Positions 16,388 through 23,247 of a stretch of 36,259 nucleotides of DNA are shown here, piece by piece; position 1 is the stretch's first letter; each line of letters starts with the position of its first letter. This DNA comes from an uncultured Clostridia bacterium (GTDB lineage Bacteria > Bacillota > Clostridia > Christensenellales > Borkfalkiaceae): NCBI GenBank assembly GCA_944363395.1, contig CALVUC010000016.1, positions 1 to 36,259 of the forward strand, read 5' to 3'. Made by a program: the position numbers and the translations under genes. Under the pieces are notes generated by a model, which saw only the letters and a list, made by a program, of their open reading frames with translations, had not been told where the DNA came from and ran no database searches.

Positions 16388-16426
16388 CTGCGCCGCCGAG
16401 TCGCCGACTCGGCGGCGCAGTGCTTT
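16388..16426 (+). terminator. terminator of the XRE operon
   Basis: A perfect 15-base-pair hairpin (16388-16402 and 16406-16420, three-base loop) is followed by TGCTTTT. Confidence 0.88.
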
Positions 16427-16517
16427 TATCACAAAATATGGAAATTTAATTTGCGTACAAATACTATATCTTGTGGTATCTGCCAAAAAATAATTGCAAA
16501 AATGTGTCCGCTTCCCC

Positions 16518-16546
16518 TTGACAAAGGCGGGGGAGTGTGGTATGAT
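16518..16546 (+). promoter_or_regulatory. sigma-A promoter of the pyruvate formate-lyase operon
   Basis: TTGACA (16518-16523) and TATGAT (16541-16546) are separated by 17 bases. The riboswitch starts about 15 bases downstream. Confidence 0.88.
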
Positions 16547-16562
16547 AGGGACAGTTGAAGAC

Positions 16563-16673
16563 CCCTGCGGCAACTGACGAAGAGCGGAGCACCGCATGGA
16601 ACCGCAGGGAGGGAACGCCGTTCGTCTGGGCAATTTTTATCCGTCCGTGCGCGGGTAAAGATTGCCTGTTTTT
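16563..16673 (+). ncRNA. ZTP riboswitch (pfl motif) with overlapping terminator
   Basis: The leader matches the pfl RNA layout. P1 is CTGCGG (16565-16570) with CCGCAG (16602-16607), enclosing CAACTGACGAAGA and a small GCGG/CCGC hairpin. The conserved GGGAACGCC and CGTCTGGGCA of the second half follow (to 16632). The last conserved bases GGCAAT also begin a 15-base-pair terminator (16629-16643 with 16652-16666, eight-base loop) followed by TGTTTTT. Binding of ZTP/ZMP, which signals lack of 10-formyl-tetrahydrofolate, would hold the aptamer together, block the terminator and switch the operon on. Formate made by pyruvate formate-lyase feeds 10-formyl-THF, so the logic fits the genes. Confidence 0.9.
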
Positions 16674-16692
16674 GACCTTTCGGGAGGGGCGC

Positions 16693-17430
16693 ATGGACGG
16701 GTACATCCATTCCTATGAATCTTTCGGCACGGTGGACGGTCCGGGCATCCGCTTTGTGGTGTTTTTTCAGGGCTGTCCCATGCGCTGTCAATACTGCCAC
16801 AATCCCGATACGCGGGGCAGGGGCGGGACGCGCGTTTCGGCGGAGGATGTCGCCCGGGAGGCGGCAAAGTACAAGAGCTACTTCGGCGAGAAGGGGGGCG
16901 TCACCGTCTCGGGCGGGGAGCCGCTCATGCAGCTCGATTTTCTTTCGGAGGTGCTCGCGCTGTGCAAACAAAGGGGCATCGGCACCTGCGTCGATACGGC
17001 GGGCAACTGCTTTTCGGAAGGGGACGCGCGCTTTGAAAGGCTTCTGGAGGTCGCCGACCTCTTCCTGCTCGACATCAAGCATTCCGATCCCGCGGGGCAT
17101 CTCGCGCTCACGGGGCTCCCGCAGGAGGGACCGCTCGCCTTCGCCCGCTTTTTGTGCGAGCACAAAAAGCCGATGTGGGTGCGGCACGTTCTCGTCCCCG
17201 GCATCACGGACGACGACGTTCAGCTTTATCATTTGCGCGCCATCCTCGATACCCTTCCCAATACGGAAAAGGTGGAGGTGCTGCCCTATCACACGCTGGG
17301 CGCGGAGAAGTACCGTTCGCTCGGCATCCCCTATCCCCTGGAGGGCGTCAGCCCGCCCGGCAGGGAGCGGGTCGAGAACGCAAAGCGCATCCTGCGCGCG
17401 GGATGGCAGCAAAAACGGGGGGACGTATGA
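16693..17430 (+). CDS. pflA: pyruvate formate-lyase activating enzyme
   Basis: This 245-residue radical SAM enzyme makes the glycyl radical on pyruvate formate-lyase. The iron-sulfur motif is Cys28-x3-Cys32-x2-Cys35 (GCPMRCQYCHNPDT), preceded by SYESFGTVDGPGIRFVVF. VTVSGGEPLMQ, DIKH and the C-terminal VEVLPYHTLGAEKY are all typical. ATG 16693 was chosen because it follows GGGAGGGG and lies after the riboswitch. Longer in-frame starts would translate the aptamer. It is the first gene of the operon, whereas in many bacteria it follows pflB. The thioredoxin-like gene overlaps it by four bases. Confidence 0.95.
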   Translation: MDGYIHSYESFGTVDGPGIRFVVFFQGCPMRCQYCHNPDTRGRGGTRVSAEDVAREAAKYKSYFGEKGGVTVSGGEPLMQLDFLSEVLALCKQRGIGTCVDTAGNCFSEGDARFERLLEVADLFLLDIKHSDPAGHLALTGLPQEGPLAFARFLCEHKKPMWVRHVLVPGITDDDVQLYHLRAILDTLPNTEKVEVLPYHTLGAEKYRSLGIPYPLEGVSPPGRERVENAKRILRAGWQQKRGDV

Positions 17431-17699
17431 GCAAATTCACACTTCTTGAAGTGAGCGGCGAGTCCTGCGCCAACTGTTATACGCTGCTGCCCGTCGTGAG
17501 AAAACTTGCGGCGGAACGGGGCATGGACGTGGAGCATCTGGAAGTCTCGCCCGAGAATGCGGCGCGCGTGCAGGCGCTCGCGATCGACCGCGTGCCGACG
17601 CTCATCGTCCTGCGGGACGGGGCGGAGACCGCGCGCTGTACGGGATATCAGCCCGAAGAGATCCTCTCTCTCTGGCTGGACGCCAAGACGGAAGAATAA
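17427..17699 (+). CDS. thioredoxin-like protein with CANC active site
   Basis: This 90-residue cytoplasmic thioredoxin-fold protein has the redox pair Cys14-Ala-Asn-Cys17 in SGESCANCYTLLPVV, and a cis-proline-type RVPTLIVLRDG near residue 55. It is shorter than ordinary thioredoxin (about 105 residues). The ATG overlaps the pflA stop (ATGA). It therefore sits inside the pyruvate formate-lyase operon. There it could supply electrons to the iron-sulfur activator or keep the catalytic cysteines reduced; both are inferences from position. Confidence 0.85.
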   Translation: MSKFTLLEVSGESCANCYTLLPVVRKLAAERGMDVEHLEVSPENAARVQALAIDRVPTLIVLRDGAETARCTGYQPEEILSLWLDAKTEE

Positions 17700-17744
17700 A
17701 ATACGGCTTGTTTCACAAAAATAGTTACGAGGGGGAACACGGCG

Positions 17745-19781
17745 ATGGCAAACGAAAGAGCATGGCGCGGGTTTGCGCGCGGCAGATGGAGCAACGACGA
17801 AGTGGACGTGCGCGACTTTATCCAGCGCAACTACACGCCCTATGAGGGCGACGGCAGCTTTCTTGCGCCCGCGACCGAGGCGACGAGGAAACTCTGGCAG
17901 CAGGTCATGGCGCTCTCCGAGGAGGAGAGAAAGCGGGGCGGCGTCTATAAGGCGGATACGTCCGTCGTTTCGCGCGTCAATTCGCACGCGGCGGGATATT
18001 TCGACAAGCAGCTCGAAAAGATCGTCGGCATCCAGACGGACGAGCCGTTCAAGCGCTCGCTGCAGCCCTTCGGCGGACTTCGCATGGCGGAGGAAGCGCT
18101 CAAAATGTACGGCTACGAGCTCGATCCCGAAGTCAGGAACATCTTTTTGAAGTACCGCAAGACGCACAACGACGCGGTGTTCGACGTCTACACGCCCGAA
18201 ATGCGCCGCGCCCGCCACGCGCACATCCTGACGGGACTGCCCGACAGCTACGGCAGGGGCAGGATCGTCGGCGATTACCGCCGCGTCGCCCTCTACGGCG
18301 TCGACTTCCTCATCCGCAAGAAGGAGGAGGACAAGTCGCTTCTGGACGGCTGCATGACGGCGGACAAGATCCGCGACCGCGAGGAGATCGCCGAGCAGAT
18401 CAAGGCGCTGGGCAGGCTCAAGGAGATGGCGGCTGCCTACGGCTTCGATATCTCCCGCCCCGCCGAGACGGCGCAGGAGGCGGTGCAGTGGCTGTACTTC
18501 GGCTATCTGGGCGCCATCAAGGATCAGAACGGCGCGGCGATGTCCATCGGCAGGAACTCCACCTTCCTCGATATCTATCTCCAGCGCGATCTCGACGAGG
18601 GGACGCTCACCGAGGAAGCGGCGCAGGAACTCATCGATCACTTTGTGATGAAGCTGCGCGTCGTCAAGTTCATGCGCACCAAGGAGTATAACGAACTGTT
18701 CAGCGGCGATCCGACGTGGGTCACGGAGAGCATCGGCGGCATGGGGACGGACGGCAGGACGCTCGTGACAAAGAACAGCTTCCGCATCCTGCACACGCTG
18801 GAGAATCTCGGCCCCGCGCCCGAGCCCAACCTCACGGTGCTCTGGTCGCGCAGGCTTCCCAAGGGCTTCAAGACCTTCTGCGCGGAGATCTCCATCAAGA
18901 CCTCCGCCGTCCAGTACGAGAGCGACGATCTGATGCGTCCCGAGATGGGGGACGACTACTGCATCGCGTGCTGCGTCTCGAGTATGCGCGTCGGCAAGGA
19001 TATGCAGTTCTTCGGCGCGAGGGCGAACCTTGCAAAGTGCCTCCTGTACGCCATCAACGGCGGCAGGGACGAGCTTGCGCGCGACAGGGACGGCAAACCC
19101 ATGCAGGTCTCGCCCGCCTACGCGCCCGTCTCGGGGGACGGCCCGCTCGACTACCGGGAGGTCGTCGCAAAGTATACCGAGATGATGCGCTGGCTCGCGG
19201 GACTGTACGTCAACACGCTCAACGTCATCCATTATATGCACGACAAGTACTGTTACGAGGCGCTCGAGATGGCGCTGCACGACAGCGAGGTGCGCCGCTT
19301 CTTCGCGACGGGCATCGCGGGGCTCTCCTGCGCGGCGGACAGCCTCTCCGCCATCAAGTATGCGAAGGTGTACCCCGTCCGCAACGAGGACGGCATCGTC
19401 ACCGATTTCAGGATCGAGGGGGACTACCCCAAGTACGGCAACAACGACGACAGGGCGGACGAGATCGCCGTATGGCTGGTGCGCACCTTCATGAACTTCA
19501 TCCGGTCGCACGAGACATACCGTGATTCCGTGCCGACGATGTCTATCCTCACCATCACGTCCAACGTCGTCTACGGCAAAAAGACGGGCAACACGCCCGA
19601 CGGCCGCCGCGCGGGCGCGCCGCTCGCGCCGGGCGCCAATCCCATGCACGGGCGCGATTCGCACGGGGCGCTCGCCTCGCTCGAATCGGTCGCCAAGATC
19701 CCGTACGAGTACGCGCGGGACGGCATTTCCAACACCTTCTCGGTCACGCCCCGTTCGCTGGGCAAGGACGAGGAAGTCTGA
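17745..19781 (+). CDS. pyruvate formate-lyase catalytic protein lacking the glycyl-radical domain
   Basis: This 678-residue protein covers the PFL barrel. [23 protein letters not shown] is near residue 160. The catalytic pair Cys409-Cys410 is in [20 protein letters not shown]. The end is [29 protein letters not shown] and then a stop. In ordinary PFL (about 750-760 residues) the chain would continue straight into the glycyl-radical domain. Here that domain is the next gene, and the two lengths sum to 756. PFL converts pyruvate and CoA to acetyl-CoA and formate under anaerobic conditions, using a radical on a glycine. This protein cannot carry that radical itself. The start at ATG 17745 has a GAGGGGGAA site. 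Confidence 0.92.
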   Translation: MANERAWRGFARGRWSNDEVDVRDFIQRNYTPYEGDGSFLAPATEATRKLWQQVMALSEEERKRGGVYKADTSVVSRVNSHAAGYFDKQLEKIVGIQTDEPFKRSLQPFGGLRMAEEALKMYGYELDPEVRNIFLKYRKTHNDAVFDVYTPEMRRARHAHILTGLPDSYGRGRIVGDYRRVALYGVDFLIRKKEEDKSLLDGCMTADKIRDREEIAEQIKALGRLKEMAAAYGFDISRPAETAQEAVQWLYFGYLGAIKDQNGAAMSIGRNSTFLDIYLQRDLDEGTLTEEAAQELIDHFVMKLRVVKFMRTKEYNELFSGDPTWVTESIGGMGTDGRTLVTKNSFRILHTLENLGPAPEPNLTVLWSRRLPKGFKTFCAEISIKTSAVQYESDDLMRPEMGDDYCIACCVSSMRVGKDMQFFGARANLAKCLLYAINGGRDELARDRDGKPMQVSPAYAPVSGDGPLDYREVVAKYTEMMRWLAGLYVNTLNVIHYMHDKYCYEALEMALHDSEVRRFFATGIAGLSCAADSLSAIKYAKVYPVRNEDGIVTDFRIEGDYPKYGNNDDRADEIAVWLVRTFMNFIRSHETYRDSVPTMSILTITSNVVYGKKTGNTPDGRRAGAPLAPGANPMHGRDSHGALASLESVAKIPYEYARDGISNTFSVTPRSLGKDEEV

Positions 19782-19805
19782 GATCATCGCAAGGAGGAAT
19801 CGGTC

Positions 19806-20042
19806 ATGGCAAACCAGAGAACGGAAAATCTTGTCAATATGCTCGACGCATACGTCGCGGACGGCGGATATCACCTCAACGTCAACGTCTTTGACCGCGA
19901 GACGCTGCTCGATGCGCAAAAGCATCCCGAAAAATATCCCCAGCTCACCATCCGCGTGAGCGGATACGCCGTCAATTTCAACAAGCTCACCAAGGAGCAG
20001 CAGGACGACGTCATCTCGCGCACCATCCACGAGAGTATGTGA
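19806..20042 (+). CDS. stand-alone glycyl-radical domain of pyruvate formate-lyase
   Basis: This 78-residue protein is equivalent to the C-terminal end of [23 protein letters not shown] and [20 protein letters not shown] are near-consensus, with the radical-bearing Gly53 in RVSGYA, and it ends [10 protein letters not shown]. It starts with its own ATG behind a strong AAGGAGG (19791-19797), 24 bases after the stop of the catalytic gene. A clean stop, intergenic spacer and ribosome site argue for a true gene split rather than a sequencing error. It is comparable to the E. coli spare-part protein GrcA (YfiD). Here, however, it is the only radical domain supplied with this PFL, and must dock onto the 678-residue protein. 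Confidence 0.93.
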   Translation: MANQRTENLVNMLDAYVADGGYHLNVNVFDRETLLDAQKHPEKYPQLTIRVSGYAVNFNKLTKEQQDDVISRTIHESM

Positions 20043-20044
20043 CG

Positions 20045-20332
20045 ATGGAGAAGGAACAACGCCGCGCGCAGAGGCAGGCGCGCAGACAGGCGCGGGACGA
20101 GGCGCGCGCCAAGCGGCAGTATGAACGGCTCAGGAGCCACGTCGTCAACTGCCCCGAATGCGGGGCGGAGGCGCTCGATCACATGACCGAATGCCCCAAG
20201 TGCGGCGCGGCGCTCACGCCGTCCGGCTACAAGCCGATGAACGAAAAGACCAAAAAGACGCTGCGCGCCGTCGCCTTTGCGGCGGGCGCCGTGATCGTCG
20301 TCGCGGCGGTCGTCATCTTTATGTTTTGTTAG
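20045..20332 (+). CDS. small zinc-ribbon protein with C-terminal membrane helix
   Basis: This 95-residue protein is encoded two bases after the glycyl-radical gene; a GTG at 20039, overlapping that stop, is an alternative start. It begins with a strongly charged helical stretch rich in Arg, Gln and Ala (residues 5-30). A four-cysteine zinc ribbon follows (Cys36, Cys39, Cys50, Cys53; CPECG and CPKCG), then one C-terminal membrane helix (about 73-94) ending in Cys. It would be tail-anchored, with the zinc ribbon in the cytoplasm. It is the last gene of the operon. Any link to pyruvate formate-lyase is inferred from position only. Confidence 0.75.
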   Translation: MEKEQRRAQRQARRQARDEARAKRQYERLRSHVVNCPECGAEALDHMTECPKCGAALTPSGYKPMNEKTKKTLRAVAFAAGAVIVVAAVVIFMFC

Positions 20333-20338
20333 AAATGA

Positions 20339-20375
20339 GCGGCTCTACTCCCGGTAGAGCCGCCTTCTTTTTTTG
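20339..20375 (+). terminator. terminator of the pyruvate formate-lyase operon
   Basis: A 10-base-pair hairpin (20339-20348 and 20354-20363) is followed by CTTCTTTTTTT. Confidence 0.9.
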
Positions 20376-20441
20376 TAGACCTTAAATTTTTCGGGTGGAA
20401 TGCGCATTTTCCGCCGTAGAAAGGGCAAAAAAGGGAGTAGA

Positions 20442-20495
20442 AGCGGCAGGGGAAAGAGTAGCGCGCGGGGGCGGGAAAATAGGTTGCCCCTGCCG
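20442..20495 (+). repeat. 11-bp inverted repeat overlapping the hemolysin III promoter
   Basis: AGCGGCAGGGG (20442-20452) is perfectly inverted at 20485-20495, separated by 32 bases. The second arm covers part of the -35 box and spacer of the promoter. It may be a regulator-binding dyad or, less likely, a chance GC-rich pair. Confidence 0.4.
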
Positions 20496-20510
20496 CTCCT
20501 TTTGCATATA
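20482..20510 (+). promoter_or_regulatory. promoter of the hemolysin III-family gene
   Basis: TTGCCC (20482-20487) and TATACT (20505-20510) are separated by 17 bases, 31 bases before the start codon. Confidence 0.65.
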
Positions 20511-20541
20511 CTGACCGTGAACAACGCACAGGGAGGCAGTT

Positions 20542-21240
20542 ATGCAGGCAGTCGTTTCACCGTGTCCCGCGCCCGCAGGGAAGGACGCGCGGGAGAAAAA
20601 GGGGTTTTTGTCCTTCTACACCAAGGGAGAGGAGATCTTCAACGCCGTTTCGCACATCGTCGGCGGCGCGATGGGGCTCGCCTTCTGGATCGTCCTCGCG
20701 CTGCTCGCCGCGCCCGATGCGGCGGCGCTGCTCGGCGTCTCGCTCTTCGGCGCCGGCGTCGTCATCCTGTACACGATGAGCGCGCTCTATCACTTCCTGC
20801 CCGACGGCAGGGCGAAGGGCGTGTTCCGCGTGTTCGATCACTGCACCATCTATCTGCTGATCGCGGGGACGTATTCGCCCTTCTGTCTCGTCGCGCTGGG
20901 CGGGACGGTCGGCTGGATCGTGTTCGGCGTCCAGTGGGCGTGCGCCGCGGCGGGCATCACGATGAACGCGATCGCCATGAACAACAAGGTCGTCAAGGGC
21001 ATTTCGATGGCGCTCTACTTCGTCGAGGGCTGGATGGCGCTCGCGCTCTTTCCGCTGCTCGTTAAGACGATGTCCGTGGCGTCCCTCCTCTTCCTTTTAG
21101 GCGGCGGGATCGCCTACACGGCGGGCATCGTGTTCTTCGCGCTCGGCAGAAAGGTGCGCTGGTTCCATTCCGTCTGGCACATCTTCGACCTCGCGGGGAC
21201 GGCGCTGCAATTCGTGAGCATCCTCCTGCTCTTCCTCTGA
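20542..21240 (+). CDS. hemolysin III / PAQR-family membrane protein
   Basis: This 232-residue protein has seven predicted membrane helices and the conserved motifs of the bacterial hemolysin III (YqfA/TrhA) branch of the PAQR family. These are EEIFNAVSHIVGG at the first helix, MSALYHFLP, FDHCTIYLLIAGTYSPF, and the C-terminal HSVWHIFDLAG. The conserved Ser, His and Asp residues are thought to form a metal-dependent hydrolase site in the membrane. Despite the name, most members are not shown to be haemolysins and appear to act in membrane lipid homeostasis. ATG 20542 has a GGGAGG site. It is a single-gene unit; no clear terminator is seen before the next promoter. Confidence 0.9.
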   Translation: MQAVVSPCPAPAGKDAREKKGFLSFYTKGEEIFNAVSHIVGGAMGLAFWIVLALLAAPDAAALLGVSLFGAGVVILYTMSALYHFLPDGRAKGVFRVFDHCTIYLLIAGTYSPFCLVALGGTVGWIVFGVQWACAAAGITMNAIAMNNKVVKGISMALYFVEGWMALALFPLLVKTMSVASLLFLLGGGIAYTAGIVFFALGRKVRWFHSVWHIFDLAGTALQFVSILLLFL

Positions 21241-21270
21241 AACGTTCAGAAAGTGAACTTTGCAAATGGC

Positions 21271-21299
21271 TTGACAACTGCCGCGGGATGTGGTATACT
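21271..21299 (+). promoter_or_regulatory. sigma-A promoter of the first paralogous lipoprotein
   Basis: TTGACA (21271-21276) and TATACT (21294-21299) are separated by 17 bases. Confidence 0.88.
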
Positions 21300-21352
21300 G
21301 TAGTTACAGGCGGGAGCCGCCTGTTCGCGACAATATTACGGGAGGACGGAAT

Positions 21353-22249
21353 ATGAAGAAGTTACTGATGAGTACCGCGGGCGTCGTTCTGACGATCGCG
21401 ATCTGTATGGGGCTTGCGGGCTGCAGCGGCAACGGTGCGCTTGCCGAAGCGAGGAGCATCCGCGGCGAAGAAGTCAGTGAAGAGGAGTGGAACGCAGCGT
21501 TCAAGGGGCTGGGCGGCGAGGAGAGTTTTACCGTGCCGCTTTCCGCCGCGCCCGAAGAGGGGCAGACGCCGCAGGTGTCGCCCGCCAACTTCGCGGTCGA
21601 GTATGAGACGGAGACGCGCATGGACGTTACTGTCGAGGAACAGACGGTCAACGGGGAAGTGCTCGTCGAAGCGGCGGAGGCCTCCGTTACGATGAAGATC
21701 TGGGCGACGGTCACCGTTGCCGATCACAAGATGCATATGGAAGTCGGCTACGACGGCCGCGTCGACGGTTCGGAGAACGTTTTGGAGCAGCTCGGCGGCG
21801 AGACGATCAGCGGCTCGGGCGGCGTGGAAGTCTACACCGCCGTTCAAGATGGCGTCACGCAGGTATATGCGCGCGTCGACGGCGGCGAATGGCAGACGGC
21901 GACGGGCGGCGCAAGCGCGCTGGAAGGCGTCTCGGAAGCCGTGCTTGCGCAGATCGACGTGCTCATCGATGAACTTTCGGACATCGGCGACTATTACGGG
22001 CAGTACAAGGACTTTACATACAACGGGGACAAGAAGGGCTACGTCTATCAGGACGGCAGTTTGGGTTCTGCCATCGGCGGCATGGTCGGCGGCGATCTGA
22101 TCGTCAAGCTCCGCGGCGGCAGGCTTGCTGCCGTTTTGCAGGAAGGGGAGATCGACATGGATCTTCTCGGCGTCGGCATAACGGGCTCGGCGGCGATGGG
22201 CATGGTGTATACGATGGGCGGTCAGAGCGTGACGCTCCCCAAAGTATAA
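21353..22249 (+). CDS. lipoprotein, first of a tandem paralogous pair
   Basis: This 298-residue exported protein starts at ATG 21353 behind GGGAGGA. The signal sequence ends in lipobox GLAGC with Cys24. The mature part opens with ALAEARSIRGEEVSEEEWNAAF, then predicted beta-strand-rich sequence, and ends VYTMGGQSVTLPKV. The next gene encodes a clear relative: same signal length, same EEWNAAF/EAWEAAF helix after the anchor, same GG-x-[ST]V-[ST]LP ending. The protein resembles small lipid-anchored beta-sheet proteins of the LolA/LppX-like type only in general form. I recognise no named family. It is likely anchored on the outer face of the membrane. Confidence 0.8.
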   Translation: MKKLLMSTAGVVLTIAICMGLAGCSGNGALAEARSIRGEEVSEEEWNAAFKGLGGEESFTVPLSAAPEEGQTPQVSPANFAVEYETETRMDVTVEEQTVNGEVLVEAAEASVTMKIWATVTVADHKMHMEVGYDGRVDGSENVLEQLGGETISGSGGVEVYTAVQDGVTQVYARVDGGEWQTATGGASALEGVSEAVLAQIDVLIDELSDIGDYYGQYKDFTYNGDKKGYVYQDGSLGSAIGGMVGGDLIVKLRGGRLAAVLQEGEIDMDLLGVGITGSAAMGMVYTMGGQSVTLPKV

Positions 22250-22263
22250 AGAAGATCTACGGC

Positions 22264-22294
22264 GTGCGCAGGTTTTCCCTGCGCACTTTTTTTT
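22264..22294 (+). terminator. terminator of the first paralogous lipoprotein gene
   Basis: A 9-base-pair hairpin (22264-22272 and 22278-22286) is followed by eight T's. Confidence 0.9.
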
Positions 22295-22314
22295 GTGCGG
22301 GACGGGCAATCTCC

Positions 22315-22343
22315 TTGACAGGCGGGCGCAAATCGGGTATGAT
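22315..22343 (+). promoter_or_regulatory. sigma-A promoter of the second paralogous lipoprotein
   Basis: TTGACA (22315-22320) and TATGAT (22338-22343) are separated by 17 bases, directly after the previous terminator. Confidence 0.88.
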
Positions 22344-22379
22344 ATGACATATTGCACAGGGCAACACGGAGGAAGTTCC

Positions 22380-23180
22380 ATGAAGAAAGTATTTGCCGCG
22401 CTTGCGGCGGGAGTAATGGCGTCGGCGATGGCGCTGAGCCTTGCCGCCTGCGCCGAGCCGGAGAAGAGCGTGGTCGAGCGCGCCGAGGAGATGGCTTCCG
22501 AGCGCATCGGCTCGCGCGAGGCATGGGAAGCGGCGTTTGCCGATCCCACGCTGGGCGCGACGGACACGTCCTATACCTTTAATAACGCCAACTATTCCAT
22601 CGAGAGCGAGAGCGTTTCTACCATCGGCGGCAATCTTGGCGGCGGCAGCAGGCTGAATATTTCATCGCGTGTGACGAGAGAACTCACCGTCGCGGGAGAT
22701 AAACTTCATTTTGCGCAGCGCACGGAAATGTCGGGCGATACGTCGGAGGATTCCACGCAGATCAACGGCAAGGAAGAATATTATGCGCTGGATGAGAGCC
22801 GCTACGAATATTATTACAAGGATGCGAACGGGGCGTGGAAGATGGAGACCCGTTCCAAACTCGGGATCTCGTTGATCGAGACGAGCGCGTATACGGGGAC
22901 GCTCACGTCCTATGCCGATTCCTATGAGATGTTTACATGGAGCGACGCGCGCATGGGCTACTATCTGCCCGTCACGATCAAGGGGCTGCTCGATGTCACC
23001 GTCAATGCAACGCTCACGCTCAAATTCCGCGAAGGGAAGATCGCCGCGATGCTCATTTCGGACGCTGCCGTCGATCCCGATGCGGCAACGGACGGGCTGC
23101 TCCTCACCGACATCGCCGCGTCCGTCCAAGTGGGCGTGATCGTCACATACGGGGGAAGGACAGTTTCGCTCCCTCTGTAA
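22380..23180 (+). CDS. lipoprotein, second of a tandem paralogous pair
   Basis: This 266-residue exported protein starts at ATG 22380 after ACGGAGGAAG. The signal peptide ends in lipobox SLAAC with Cys24. The mature chain opens with EEMASERIGSREAWEAAF, then beta-rich sequence with many Tyr residues (KEEYYALDESRYEYYYKD), and ends GVIVTYGGRTVSLPL. It matches the upstream lipoprotein in layout and in its first and last motifs, so the pair arose by duplication. Sequence divergence in the middle and separate promoters suggest different ligands or conditions. The function is unknown. Confidence 0.8.
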   Translation: MKKVFAALAAGVMASAMALSLAACAEPEKSVVERAEEMASERIGSREAWEAAFADPTLGATDTSYTFNNANYSIESESVSTIGGNLGGGSRLNISSRVTRELTVAGDKLHFAQRTEMSGDTSEDSTQINGKEEYYALDESRYEYYYKDANGAWKMETRSKLGISLIETSAYTGTLTSYADSYEMFTWSDARMGYYLPVTIKGLLDVTVNATLTLKFREGKIAAMLISDAAVDPDAATDGLLLTDIAASVQVGVIVTYGGRTVSLPL

Positions 23181-23191
23181 CGGAGGGCGTG

Positions 23192-23219
23192 AAAACGCGG
23201 CGTCCCGCCGCGTTTTTTT
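23192..23219 (+). terminator. terminator of the second paralogous lipoprotein gene
   Basis: An 11-base-pair hairpin (23192-23202 and 23206-23216, three-base loop) runs into TTTTTTT. Confidence 0.9.
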
Positions 23220-23247
23220 GTGGGGGAGATACGCAGAAAGGAGTACT

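Noticed and set aside
16563-16632. THF or purine riboswitch as an alternative identity of the PFL leader
   Set aside because: The CTGGGCA and AACTGACGAA elements and the stem order fit the pfl (ZTP) motif and not the THF or purine consensus.
16555-16692. Longer N-terminus for pflA starting at a TTG near 16555
   Set aside because: It would translate the ZTP aptamer and terminator. The enzyme family starts at the MDGYIHSYES position, which has its own ribosome site.
19770-19810. Sequencing frameshift as the cause of the PFL split
   Set aside because: The break contains a stop in frame, a spacer of 24 bases, an AAGGAGG site and a new ATG. A single-base error would not create this.
17331-20030. 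899-residue open frame on the minus strand
   Set aside because: It is antisense to the pyruvate formate-lyase genes. High GC leaves antisense frames open; composition is Arg/Val/Asp-rich and there is no ribosome site.
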